Positions 16,574-24,154 of a DNA stretch of 64,000 nucleotides are shown in pieces. The position numbers and the translations under genes are program-made. Source of the stretch: JBGOTP01 sp963717075 (GTDB taxonomy: Bacteria; Acidobacteriota; Vicinamibacteria; Vicinamibacterales; CAVVIG01). The stretch spans positions 620,001-684,000 of the forward strand of contig CAVQVI010000007.1 of the NCBI GenBank assembly GCA_963717075.1, written 5' to 3'. The notes beneath the pieces are model-generated. The model worked only from the letters and a program-made list of their open reading frames with translations, was not told the origin of the DNA and did not search any database. Position 1 is the stretch's first letter. Each line of letters starts with the position of its first letter.

Positions 16574-17338
16574 ATGCGCTTACAGGGAAAGATCGCTGTG
16601 ATCACGGGCGCCGCTTCTGGCATGGGACGCGCGATGGCCGAGCGTTTTGCCGCCGAGGGCGCGTCTGTCGTGGCTGCCGACTGGAATGCTCAACGTCTGG
16701 ATGAGGTCGTCAAGCACGTACAATCTAGAGGCGGGATCATCACCGGCTCGCAGGGCAACATCGCTGATCAGGCCACGGCGGAAGGTTTGATCGCGCTTGC
16801 CGTCAACACGTATGGCCGGATTGACATCCTGTGCAACAACGCCGGAGTGATGGACTTTTTCGCGGGCGTTGCCGAACTGACGGATGACGTGTGGCGCCGA
16901 GTGCTGGGCATCAACCTGGATGCGCCGATGTTCGCCACGCGCAAAGCCGTGCAGCACATGGTCAGGCAGGGCGGCGGCTCGATCATCAACACTGCTTCGA
17001 TGGCCGGCACGAGCGGCGCATCCGCCGGTGTGGCTTATACCGTTTCAAAGCATGGGTTGGTCGGCCTCACCCGCAGCACGGCATGGATGTATGGCCCACA
17101 AGGCGTGCGTTGCAACGCGATCTGCCCAGGCGCGACCAAGACCAACATCGCCGAGAGCATGGACCCGGCCAAGCTCGATCAAGCCGGATTCGCCCGCGCG
17201 AGCGTGTTCAACGACATCGTGCCCGGCATGCTCGAATCCGAGGATATCGCTGCGCTGGCGCTCTTCCTCGCGTCCGATGAATCGCGCCACATCAACGGCG
17301 CAATCATGCCGGCGGATGCGGGCTGGCGGGCCGTGTAG
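16574..17338 (+). CDS. Short-chain dehydrogenase/reductase
   Basis: 254 residues. ATG 16574 has a strong AGGAGGACA site; a TTG directly before it is in frame. Classical SDR motifs are complete: TGAASGMGRA (NAD(P)-binding TG-x3-G-x-G, about residue 11-20), LCNNAGVMDF, the catalytic Ser in NTASMAG, and Y-x3-K in YTVSKHGLVG. Asp at the end of the second strand (AADW) favours NAD. The chain closes NGAIMPADAGWRAV. It oxidises or reduces an alcohol/ketone; position before a monooxygenase suggests steps of one catabolic route. Confidence 0.85.
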   Translation: MRLQGKIAVITGAASGMGRAMAERFAAEGASVVAADWNAQRLDEVVKHVQSRGGIITGSQGNIADQATAEGLIALAVNTYGRIDILCNNAGVMDFFAGVAELTDDVWRRVLGINLDAPMFATRKAVQHMVRQGGGSIINTASMAGTSGASAGVAYTVSKHGLVGLTRSTAWMYGPQGVRCNAICPGATKTNIAESMDPAKLDQAGFARASVFNDIVPGMLESEDIAALALFLASDESRHINGAIMPADAGWRAV

Positions 17339-17469
17339 CATGGTTGGTGAACATCGGAATCCGGTACGCATAGGACCACCTGTGCTTGCCTGAACCGACC
17401 TCGATTGGTTCCACACACTCGAAGCCAGACGATAGGAAACCTTAGCGACTCGGACCGGAGATTCGGCTG

Positions 17470-19063
17470 ATGCAGGAAGAAGTTTGCGACGTGGCCGTCA
17501 TCGGGGCAGGCCTCGGTGGTATCTACGCCTCCCACCGCTTTCGCGACCAAGGGTTGTCCGTCATCGGGCTCGAGGGTGCCTCCGGCTTCGGCGGCGTGTG
17601 GTACCACAACGGCTACCCAGGGTCGAGAGTGGACACCGACAGTGTCGACTACTGCTACATGTTCTCGAAGGAGATCTTCGAGAAATGGCGCTGGCGCGAG
17701 CGCTACGCGGCGCAGCCGGAGCTGCTCGAGTACCTGAACTGGGTGGTCGACCAGTTGGACGTCGCGGGCTTGTTCCGCTTCAATGTCTGGTTGCGGGAGG
17801 CGCGCTGGTCGAGCGAGGACAACCGCTGGCATCTGATGACGGACCGGGGCAACCGCATCGCCTGCTGGTTCCTCGTGATGTGCACTGGCAACCTGTCGGA
17901 GCCGAAGCCACTGAAGTTCCCCGGGCTCGATCGGTTCAAGGGAGAGCGGGTGCAGACCAATCGGTGGCCCCAGCGAGAGGTGCCCTTGGCGGGCCGGCGG
18001 GTCGCGATCGTCGGCACTGGATCGTCGGGCGTACAGGCTGTACCGGTGGTGGCCGAGGTAGCGAAGCACCTGTACGTCTTCCAGCGCACCCCCCACTACG
18101 CGGTGCCGGCCCGGAATGGGCCGCCCGAGCCGGGATTGCAGGACACGATTGCCCGGGATCTCGCGGCCCGGAGGGAAGAGGCCTTGGCTCAGCCGACGTT
18201 GCCCCGCGGCCTCGACAAGCCCCAGCCACTGAGCGCCTATACGCCGGAGGAGCAGCGGGAGATGCTCGAGCGCCAGTGGGCATACGGCGGGCACGGGATG
18301 TCGTACCTCTTCTCCGACATCGGAACGAGCTGGGCCACGAACGACGTAGTGGCCGAGTTTGTGAGGGAAAAGATCCGCCAGACCGTGAGGGACCCGGTGT
18401 TGGCACAGAAGCTCTGCCCCAGCTACCCGATCGGCACGCGTCGGCTCTGTCTCGACACCGGCTACTACGAGACGTTCAACCGCGACAACGTCACGCTCGT
18501 CGACATGCGGGAGACCCCTATCGAAGAGATCACCGAGATGGGCGTTCGCACCACCGATCACCACTACGAGGTAGACCTGCTGATCTTCGCTCTCGGCTTC
18601 AAGCCCTTCCTCGGAGCCATCGACAGCGCCGGAGTCCGCAACGAACAAGGGCTGTCACCGCGCAACGTCTGGGCTCGAGGTCCGCATACCGTCTTCGGGC
18701 TCATGACGCCGGGATTCCCCAACTTCTTCCACCCGACCAATGCCGGGAGTCCGTCGGTGCTCGGGCCGCTCTTCCTGCAGAACGAGTTCCACGCCGACTG
18801 GATCGCCGACTGCATCGCGTACATGCAACGCTCGGGCTACACCACCGTCGAGGCCACCGAGGAGGGGGCCAACGAGTGGGGTCGCAAAACCGCGGCCTGG
18901 GCGGAGCACATGCTCCGCCGACAAGTAGACAACTACATGGTCCACGTAAACGCGGACGACGGATCCCGCGTCTTCCAGCCTTGGGCGGCCGGCATGGCCA
19001 CGTACGTGCCGGAGGTCCGCGCCATCACGGCCCGGACACTACGAGGGCTTTGTGTTCTCCTGA
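17470..19063 (+). CDS. Flavin-dependent Baeyer-Villiger-type monooxygenase (C-terminal frameshift)
   Basis: About 531 residues when corrected. GAGLGGIYASHRF binds FAD, GTGSSGVQAVP binds NADPH. The BVMO fingerprint F-x-G-x3-H-x3-W-P reads FKGERVQTNRWP, so the His is Gln (residue 162). The rest (WYHNGYPGSRVDTDSVDYCY, DLLIFALGFKPFLGAIDSAG) follows cyclohexanone-monooxygenase relatives. The open frame runs on to 19212, but one base lost from CCCGG near 19031 gives the family's normal ending HYEGFVFS and a TGA at 19061-19063. Such enzymes insert oxygen next to a ketone to form an ester or lactone. Followed on the other strand by an amidohydrolase. Confidence 0.8.
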
Positions 19064-19317
19064 GTCGCGGCCCGATTCAGCCGTGCTTGGGAGGGAGTCC
19101 ACCCAGGTCGGAATCTCACCCAGCGCTCTACAACTTCGGATTCCATCATTCTGGTCCAACGAATCTTGACTGGCTAACGCCTCGGCTCTCGCGGAGCTGC
19201 GACGAGGACTGAAAAACGAAAACAGCGCCGGCCACCGAAAGAATTTGGCCGGGGCTTCTATCTTGGGGGGACTCGCCGACTGTTTACGGCGGACTTCGAT
19301 GAGCGTGGCGTCGCGGC

Positions 19318-20340
19318 TCAGGCCCGACGCTGGCTCGGGACGCGCTGCACCCACCGGTACGGCTTCGTGGAGTTCTTCCAGAACACTTTCTCCACTGCGG
19401 TCTGGCTCTTGCTCGAGACGTACGCGCGCGCAACACCGATGACGTTGGGATACGAGTTGTACTCGACGGTCTCGCTCTGCGGCCAGTCGCTGCCGAACAT
19501 GATGCGATCCTCGCCGAAGATCGACCAGAGCTCGTCGAGCCACTCTTTGTACATGTTCAAGTCGGTCGAGACTCTTCCATCGGACGCGCGAACCACTTCG
19601 GACAGCTTGATGTACACCTGTGGCCGCTTGCCGAGCTCCTTCAGGTGGCCGACGTACTTCTCCATCGCCGCCCGATCCGAGTACTCCTTGACCCGATACG
19701 TCACGCCCGGCAGGTGATCCATCACTAGGCGCAGCAATGGCACCTTGTCGAGCACCTTGAGGAGCACTTCCGTCGCCGTAATTCCCAGGCTCGGCGTGTC
19801 GACGTCTAGGTTGCAGTCCGCATCCGCAAGCCGCTTCAGGTTTGCCATGTACTCCGGCTTGTCGAGCCCGAGCTGCAGCTGCCCCTGCCTGATGCCTACG
19901 AACAGCTTGTTCTGGACGAGGCGTTCGAGATTCTTCGGAAACGCCGCGTCCGCCGGATCGATCCGTCCTACCAGCCCGACGATGATCGGGTTGTCCTTGG
20001 CGACGTCGAGCAGCCAGAAGTTGTCCTCGAGCCGCGGGCTCGCCTCGACGATGATCGCGCCGACGACGCCGAAGGGTGACGCGACGAGCCTATAGCGGCC
20101 CGGCAGGGCGACGTACCCCTGCTGCGGTTCGCCGCCGCCCGGCGTGTCGCGCGGCCAGGGCATGCCTCCGACGCGCGTCTTGTCGAAGATATGGATGTGC
20201 GTGTCGATGACCGGAAACGGCGAAGCCGCCGGCGCTCGCAGTCGGGCATCCTCCGCAGCGGTCACAGCCTGTGCGGTCAATGCCGCTTCGGCCGCAAACG
20301 GCAAGACACCCACCGCGCTGACGAATTCTCTTCGGTTCAT
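19318..20340 (-). CDS. Tat-exported amidohydrolase (2-pyrone-dicarboxylate hydrolase-like)
   Basis: 340 residues; ATG 20340 begins a Tat-type leader (MNRREFVSAVGVLPFAAEAA). The mature part is a TIM-barrel amidohydrolase of the LigI-like group: FPVIDTHIHIFDKTR (metal His pair), LRLVMDHLPG, and DRIMFGSDWPQSETVEY with the catalytic Asp. These enzymes hydrolyse lactones or related ring esters, which would suit a route whose previous step is a Baeyer-Villiger oxidation; the link is inference from neighbourhood. The next gene downstream is convergent. Confidence 0.75.
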   Translation of the reverse strand: MNRREFVSAVGVLPFAAEAALTAQAVTAAEDARLRAPAASPFPVIDTHIHIFDKTRVGGMPWPRDTPGGGEPQQGYVALPGRYRLVASPFGVVGAIIVEASPRLEDNFWLLDVAKDNPIIVGLVGRIDPADAAFPKNLERLVQNKLFVGIRQGQLQLGLDKPEYMANLKRLADADCNLDVDTPSLGITATEVLLKVLDKVPLLRLVMDHLPGVTYRVKEYSDRAAMEKYVGHLKELGKRPQVYIKLSEVVRASDGRVSTDLNMYKEWLDELWSIFGEDRIMFGSDWPQSETVEYNSYPNVIGVARAYVSSKSQTAVEKVFWKNSTKPYRWVQRVPSQRRA

Positions 20341-20586
20341 ACGCGCCTCCTCGAACCCGACTGAACGTGCTGTCGGGCAACTACTTCCTACCCGCCCTTC
20401 ACAGCCGGCGCCGGCCTCTACTCACCTGCCAACCGCCATCGACTCCTGTATGACGTCGCCGACACGCTACAGGTTCGCCTTGGGCGAGGGCCTGACTGCG
20501 ATGGGGTCCGCCCTTCGCATCCAGGCTTCGCAGCACGCTACGGCGGACAGCCTTCGCGTTAGAAGACTCGCCTACAGCTGGCGAAG

Positions 20587-20621
20587 CCAGCCGTAGCTCG
20601 CCGAAGGCGAGCGAAGGCTGG
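20587..20621. repeat. Two-step hairpin ending on the start codon of repeat copy C
   Basis: CCAGCC (20587-20592), GCTCGCC (20596-20602), GGCGAGC (20606-20612) and GGCTGG (20616-20621) form a nearly perfect two-helix hairpin with GTA/GAA internal bulges and a GAA loop. Its last G is the first base of the GTG at 20621. It resembles REP-like palindromes I associate with acidobacterial intergenic DNA. The rest of 20341-20735 holds no protein gene besides the repeat ORF. Confidence 0.6.
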
Positions 20622-20698
20622 TGAGCCAAACGTTCGCCAGTTGGAACCAGGTTGCTGGTTGGCTGCGCAGTTTGGAGGGGCTCAGAGCGATTGCTTGA
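20621..20698 (+). repeat. 26-codon repeat element, copy C (intact frame)
   Basis: GTG start, reads MSQTFASWNQVAGWLRSLEG then LRAIA and TGA: 25 residues. The upstream hairpin and the downstream vapC module are shared with copy A, so A and C are a duplicated block. It is convergent with vapC, whose stop lies 37 bases further on. Confidence 0.65.
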
Positions 20699-20735
20699 GA
20701 ATGCCGGCCAGAAGTGCATCGCCCCTGACATCAGA

Positions 20736-21158
20736 TTAGATCGGGACAATCTGAACAAGGCCGGCGAGGCCACTGAAGTCGTCCGGGTTCCGCGTGTAGA
20801 GCGGCAGACCAGCCGCGACGGCCGTCGCCGCGATCAAGAGATCGACTGCCCGACGGCCGCGTGCCTTGCGTCCTGACGCAACGATAGCGGCGTAGACACG
20901 GCCGTAGGCGCGCGCCACGCTCGCGTCTATGGGTAGCGGCTCGAACGTCGCCTCGGCCCGTTGGAGCCGGTCCTGGCGTTTCGCGCGTTCCGCGGCGTCA
21001 GAAGTCGCATGCGGACCTGCCGCGAGCTCGGCCAGCGTGACCGCGGAGATCGCGATTTCCACAGGCAATCGGTTCAGTTCGATGTCCGGTAGATCGATGA
21101 CAACCGAGGTGTCGATCAACCCGCGTGGCGAGCGCGGCTCAGCCACGCGGCGTGGCAT
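20736..21158 (-). CDS. vapC: PIN-domain ribonuclease toxin VapC
   Basis: 140 residues or slightly fewer, depending on the start. LIDTSVVIDL near the N terminus gives the first active-site Asp, TLAELAAG the Glu, and RRAVDLLIAATAVAAGLPL the third Asp; the chain ends LVQIVPI. This is the complete PIN fold, a Mg-dependent RNase. Its start overlaps the 3' end of the antitoxin gene by 20 bases, so translation is probably coupled. A deleted copy of the same module lies at 13.9-14.1 kb. Confidence 0.85.
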   Translation of the reverse strand: MPRRVAEPRSPRGLIDTSVVIDLPDIELNRLPVEIAISAVTLAELAAGPHATSDAAERAKRQDRLQRAEATFEPLPIDASVARAYGRVYAAIVASGRKARGRRAVDLLIAATAVAAGLPLYTRNPDDFSGLAGLVQIVPI

Positions 21159-21393
21159 CCTGATCGATCACTCGGTCGACATCCTTCCGAAAGCGCGCGC
21201 GGGCGATGCGAGGCGCTCCGGTGAAGGCGGCGAGTACCGCGTCGGACGGCACGAACACGCGCTGACGGAGAGGGCTCAACTCCCCAACGGGAACCCCATT
21301 CCGGGTGACGATGAACGCTCGTCCACGGTCGAGGTCACGCATGATTCGCCCGCTGTCGTTGCGGAGTTGGCGCTGGGTGATTCGTCGAGCCAT
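21139..21393 (-). CDS. Phd/YefM-type antitoxin
   Basis: 84 residues from ATG 21393, chosen because family similarity begins there (MARRITQRQLRNDSGRIMRD), although the frame extends to 21552. ITRRELRN-like strand-helix-strand followed by GRAFIVTRNGVPVGELSP is the Phd fold that binds operator DNA. The C-terminal half (FTGAPRIARARFRKDVDRV) would be the toxin-binding tail. It precedes and overlaps vapC. Autoregulation at a site near 21394-21420 is expected from the family. Confidence 0.8.
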   Translation of the reverse strand: MARRITQRQLRNDSGRIMRDLDRGRAFIVTRNGVPVGELSPLRQRVFVPSDAVLAAFTGAPRIARARFRKDVDRVIDQDATPRG

Positions 21394-21496
21394 TCCAATC
21401 GATTGTAGCACATGCGCTACGGCATGGAGATCCGCCGAGAACCTAGGTTTACTGAGGCTCTGTGCGACGAAATGAAAACCCCAACGAAGTGATGGT

Positions 21497-21573
21497 GTGA
21501 GCCAAACGTTCGCCAGTTGGAACAGATCGCAGGCTGGCTGCGGCGACTGCACGGTCTTCGAGGCGCCGCATGA
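21497..21573 (+). repeat. 26-codon repeat element, copy D (one base missing)
   Basis: Starts GTG AGC CAA ACG TTC like A and C. A C is missing after AAC (the others have AACCAG), which shifts the frame. Restoring it gives MSQTFASWNQIAGWLRRLHG then LRGAA and TGA at 21571-21573, 25 residues as in the intact copies. It lies about 100 bases before the Phd antitoxin start on its left and about 60 bases before the DUF433 gene on its right. Confidence 0.65.
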
Positions 21574-21630
21574 ACGATCGTGACGGCCGGGCCGACATCC
21601 CGTAAGCTGGAGATCGAGGAGGTCCGTTCA

Positions 21631-21871
21631 ATGGCTGCGCTTGACTGGTCGAAGTGTCCGGCGGTCGAGAGCGTCCCGGACAGGGATAGCGGCGCCTGGG
21701 TGTTCAAAGGCACCCGCCTGCCCGTGGCCCGTCATCGAGAATCTTGAGGACCTCAGCGTCGACGAGGTCATCGAGCAATTCGACGTGACGCGGGAACAAG
21801 TGGCCACCGTTCTCGAATTCGTGGCTGCGAGTCTGCGCTCCGAAGTCCCCACCGGTGCTCGTCCTGTTTGA
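21631..21871 (+). CDS. DUF433 antitoxin-like protein (frameshifted)
   Basis: ATG 21631 follows GGAGG by 9 bases. The protein reads DSGAWVFKGTRLPVA, then one extra C at about 21728-21730 shifts the frame and VIENLEDLSVDEVIEQFDVT and REQVATVLEFVAASL continue. This is the DUF433 fold (GTR-x-P-V...T-x-E-Q-V), a small HTH-containing protein usually paired with a DUF5615 PIN-like toxin. The corrected length is about 79 residues. The partner next door is truncated, so the module may be dead even if this frameshift is an error. Confidence 0.7.
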
Positions 21872-21947
21872 TCACGGCACGCCGAAGGGGCTGGCCCGAG
21901 CGCTGACCGAGGACATCCCCTTCGAGCCGAAACTCCGGCGCAGTTGA
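21855..21947 (+). pseudogene. DUF5615 PIN-like toxin, truncated
   Basis: A GTG at 21855 opens VLFDHGTPKGLARAL, the unmistakable start of DUF5615 proteins (LFDHGTPRGLAR...), including the first acidic active-site residue. After about 20 residues the sequence departs from the family and stops at 21945-21947; the usual ~110-residue body is absent. It overlaps the DUF433 end. Whatever followed was lost before repeat copy E. Confidence 0.65.
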
Positions 21948-22070
21948 ACGCGACCGATTGCTGAAATCGGAAGCGGTTCAATTGAAAACACGCGCAACGG
22001 CGATTCGATTCCTATTTGCAGTCGGTCCTTCGGCCCTCGCAAGTGATTGAACAGCATAGGAAGTTTAGTG

Positions 22071-22148
22071 GTGAGCCGCATTTTCGCGAGTTGGAACCAG
22101 CTCGACGGCTGGCTGCGGCAGGTTGAGAGGCTGAGGCGCGCGGCGTGA
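22071..22148 (+). repeat. 26-codon repeat element, copy E (intact frame)
   Basis: GTG AGC CGC ATT; reads MSRIFASWNQLDGWLRQVER then LRRAA and TGA, 25 residues. GGAAG lies about 11 bases before the start. The leader from GATTCGATTCCTATT near 22004 resembles that of copy B. Against copy F, 11 of 25 codons differ and 5 of these are synonymous, including AGG against CGA, both Arg. A vapBC operon follows on the same strand. Confidence 0.7.
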
Positions 22149-22180
22149 CGTCGCCTGTGGTGGCGGAGCGCCGTCTGGAA

Positions 22181-22202
22181 TGATATATTCGTTTGATATA
22201 TC
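22181..22202. promoter_or_regulatory. Candidate operator of vapBC
   Basis: TGATATAT occurs at 22181-22188 and again at 22194-22201, 13 bases apart, and the second copy extends into the palindrome GATATATC. This AT-rich block stands out in GC-rich DNA about 20-40 bases upstream of the vapB ATG, where the antitoxin-toxin complex would be expected to bind. It may also hold the -10 element. Confidence 0.55.
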
Positions 22203-22219
22203 TCGTTCCGGAGGGGCGT

Positions 22220-22465
22220 ATGGAAACAGCGAAGGTCTTCTGGTCGGGGCGATCGCAGGCGGTGAGATTGCCGCGCGCCTTCCGCGTCGACGGCCGGGAA
22301 GTCCGGATCCGGCGACGTGGCCGGGCCATCGTGCTGGAACCGGTGCCCGAGTCATGGGAGTGGCTCGATGCCCTCGTAGGTGAGGTCGATGAGGACTTCG
22401 AGTCGGCCGTGCGCGAGCAGCCCGAGGCGACAGAACGGCCTGAGCTCGACAAGGTGTTCCGCTGA
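22220..22465 (+). CDS. vapB: VapB-type antitoxin (SpoVT/AbrB fold)
   Basis: 81 residues. ATG 22220 follows GGAGGGG by 5 bases. METAKVFWSGRSQAVRLPRA then FRVDGREVRIRRRGRAIVLE is the swapped-hairpin AbrB/VapB DNA-binding domain with the usual S-x-Q-A-V-R-L-P. The acidic tail (DEDFESAVREQPEATE) is the part that wraps the toxin in known complexes. The stop overlaps the vapC start (TGATG). Regulated by the AT-rich repeats just upstream, by analogy. Confidence 0.9.
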   Translation: METAKVFWSGRSQAVRLPRAFRVDGREVRIRRRGRAIVLEPVPESWEWLDALVGEVDEDFESAVREQPEATERPELDKVFR

Positions 22466-22917
22466 TGCGGTATCTCCTCGACGCGAACGCCGTCATTGCC
22501 CTGCTCAACGACACGACCTCTCCCATCGCGCGCCGCATTCGCCGCTACGCGCCCCGAGATGTCGGTGTGTCCGCAGTCGTCATCCACGAGCTGTACTACG
22601 GCGCGTTCAAGAGTCAGCGAATGGAGAAGAACGTGGCCCGCGTGGACGCTCTCCAGTTTCCGGTGGTGGAGTTCGACCAGGAAGACGCTCGGCAGGCCGG
22701 GGAGATCCGAGCGCATCTCGCATCGAAGGGGACGCCCATCGGTCCCTACGATGTCCTGATCGCTGGCCAGGCCAAGGCACGCAAGCTGACGCTCGTCACG
22801 CACAACACCACGGAGTTTCAGCGCGTCTCAGGCCTGAGGGTGGAGGATTGGAAGGGAACGACGTCGCCTGCCGTGTTGAAGCCTGAGAAAGCGTCGGCCA
22901 AGCCCCGCTCCGAATAA
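22465..22917 (+). CDS. vapC: PIN-domain ribonuclease toxin VapC
   Basis: 150 residues. MRYLLDANAVIALLN supplies the first active-site Asp, VVIHELYYGAFKS the Glu, and PIGPYDVLIAGQAKARKLTL the distal Asp, followed by the normal VTHNTTEFQRVSGLRVEDW ending plus an extra Lys/Ser-rich tail. Complete and in frame, co-directional with vapB and overlapping it by one base. Unlike the Phd-paired VapC at 20.7 kb it belongs to the VapB-paired subgroup, so the island holds unrelated toxin lineages. Confidence 0.9.
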   Translation: MRYLLDANAVIALLNDTTSPIARRIRRYAPRDVGVSAVVIHELYYGAFKSQRMEKNVARVDALQFPVVEFDQEDARQAGEIRAHLASKGTPIGPYDVLIAGQAKARKLTLVTHNTTEFQRVSGLRVEDWKGTTSPAVLKPEKASAKPRSE

Positions 22918-22970
22918 CCGCCCGCGCGCCCCTCTCCACCGCGTTTCGTCCACGGATGCTTCTTCGGGTC

Positions 22971-23215
22971 TCAATCGGCGCGCAGCGCCACGAGCGGATC
23001 GACAGTCATTGCTCGACGGGCGGGAACGTAGCTTGTTGCCAGTGCGATACTGACAAGAACGAATGCGGCGCCCAGGAATGTCGCTGGATCCAGCGCACTC
23101 ACGCCGAAGACCCGCGACGCAATCAGGCGCGTCACCATGGACATGTATTCCACACTGCTGCCCACCGTCAGCCGTGCCGCTGCGGACCAGATGGACGTCG
23201 TATTGATGGCTTGAA
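22971..23215 (-). pseudogene. C-terminal fragment of an FtsX/MacB-type ABC permease
   Basis: Only the last ~80 residues remain: RVFGVSALDPATFLGAAFVL, then ATSYVPARRAMTVDPLVALR and AD*. FGV-x-x-x-DP-x-TF and YVPARRA-x-x-xDP-x-x-ALR are the hallmark end of MacB/FtsX permeases, especially the large acidobacterial ADOP group. The upstream 2 kb of such a gene are missing; the frame loses similarity near 23215, less than 90 bases before repeat copy F. Genes on both sides are toxin-antitoxin modules, so the fragment is debris in the island. Confidence 0.75.
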
Positions 23216-23297
23216 GCGATTGGCTGTCAGTTGGCTGTCAACGCGGACCGAGCTGAGATCGCCTGCCAAGAACTCGCTGTTTTTCTTAGGAAAGTGG

Positions 23298-23375
23298 TGA
23301 CCCTAACTTTCACCAGTTGGAACCAGCTGGACCGGTGGCTGCGACAGGTGGAGGAGCTGCGACGGGCGGCGTGAA
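23298..23375 (+). repeat. 26-codon repeat element, copy F (intact frame)
   Basis: GTG ACC CTA ACT; reads MTLTFTSWNQLDRWLRQVEE then LRRAA and TGA, 25 residues. GGAAAG lies 6 bases before the start. It is the most diverged of the intact copies, yet F5, S7-W8-N9, W14, R16 and the LR-x-x-A end are kept. The DUF4926 gene on the other strand ends 11 bases downstream. Confidence 0.7.
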
Positions 23376-23385
23376 GTCCGCGGAG

Positions 23386-23628
23386 TCAGGCGCTCAGCGC
23401 ACGCGCAGCCGGACGATCGGCTGGCGTCGGCATGCGCAGGGCAGTGGCCGGCAGAGTGACCACGCCGACGGTGTTGCCCGTCATGTCGAAGAACTCGACC
23501 GAGTAGCCTTCTTCGGCAACACCAGGCACGGTGTGCCGCTCCACGACTGTGCCGACGTCGCCGGCACGCAGACCGTGCTCGGCAACGTCGCGGGTCAGGA
23601 TCACGTCGCCGTACATGTCAAAGGGCAT
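23386..23628 (-). CDS. DUF4926 protein
   Basis: 80 residues. ILTRDVAEHGLRAGDVGTVV then GYSVEFFDMTGNTVGVVTLP is the small SH3-like DUF4926 fold. Such genes are usually found directly after a DUF6883 gene, as here (3-base gap). The pair has a toxin-antitoxin-like phyletic habit, but I know of no demonstrated activity; the assignment is by family and arrangement. The last residues before the stop at 23386 are Ala/Pro-rich and disordered. Confidence 0.75.
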   Translation of the reverse strand: MPFDMYGDVILTRDVAEHGLRAGDVGTVVERHTVPGVAEEGYSVEFFDMTGNTVGVVTLPATALRMPTPADRPAARALSA

Positions 23629-23631
23629 GTC

Positions 23632-23964
23632 CTACCTCGGGTACATGGTAATGAATCGCGGCACGTCGGTTCCAGCGTCGATCTGCCAGATCGAGCAGAA
23701 CCGCACGGTCTTTCCGCTGGGCGTCTTGATCGGACCCTCGATCTCATAAACGACGCCGTACGCGTTCTCGGACGTCCGTGTCACATCGAGTGACAGGTGC
23801 TGCGCCCTCAGGTCCGACTCTAGCAAGCGTGGAGCATCGGGCCGATACCCGACGCCAAGGAGAAGCCTTGCCTTCGCGGCGCCTCGCTTGTGCGACATGT
23901 TCAGCAGGTACTCGGTCAGCTTCTCCGCTGCGATGATGGCGCGTTCTGCGTTGGGGAGCGTCAT
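23632..23964 (-). CDS. DUF6883 protein
   Basis: 110 residues from ATG 23964, where family similarity begins (MTLPNAERAIIAAEKLTEYL); the frame extends to 24003. Core: KARLLLGVGYRPDAPRLLES, GVVYEIEGPIKTPSGKTVRF, SIWQIDAGTDVPRFITMYP. The segment P-N-A-x-x-A...K-L-x-x-Y-L-L and the closing strand W-x-I-D-x-G match DUF6883, normally the first gene of a two-gene unit with DUF4926. Some members resemble the C-terminal toxin domains of polymorphic toxins. No catalytic residue can be assigned with confidence. Confidence 0.7.
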   Translation of the reverse strand: MTLPNAERAIIAAEKLTEYLLNMSHKRGAAKARLLLGVGYRPDAPRLLESDLRAQHLSLDVTRTSENAYGVVYEIEGPIKTPSGKTVRFCSIWQIDAGTDVPRFITMYPR

Positions 23965-24154
23965 GTTCAAAGCCTGCGCCGCACAGCGCAGTGTGGCACC
24001 CAACTGTACAGCGGGAAGTGCGCCTCGCGACGAGGCCTGAGTGCTTTACCGGCAAGGCAGCTGCCGGCGCTGCTGTTGGTGGGCCCGTTTCATGCCGATA
24101 CCCGAAGTGCTCGCCTTGGCTGCTTGCAGCCGGCGACCTGGAGGGTAGGCACCG

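Noticed and set aside
17179..18648. 489-codon minus-strand frame across the BVMO gene
   Set aside because: Antisense shadow of a clearly conserved flavoprotein; no recognisable motif.
13785..23375. Repeats as integron attC sites
   Set aside because: No RYYYAAC/GTTRRRY core pair could be found around the elements and no tyrosine-type integron integrase is in the window. The cassette-like layout is kept only as an analogy.
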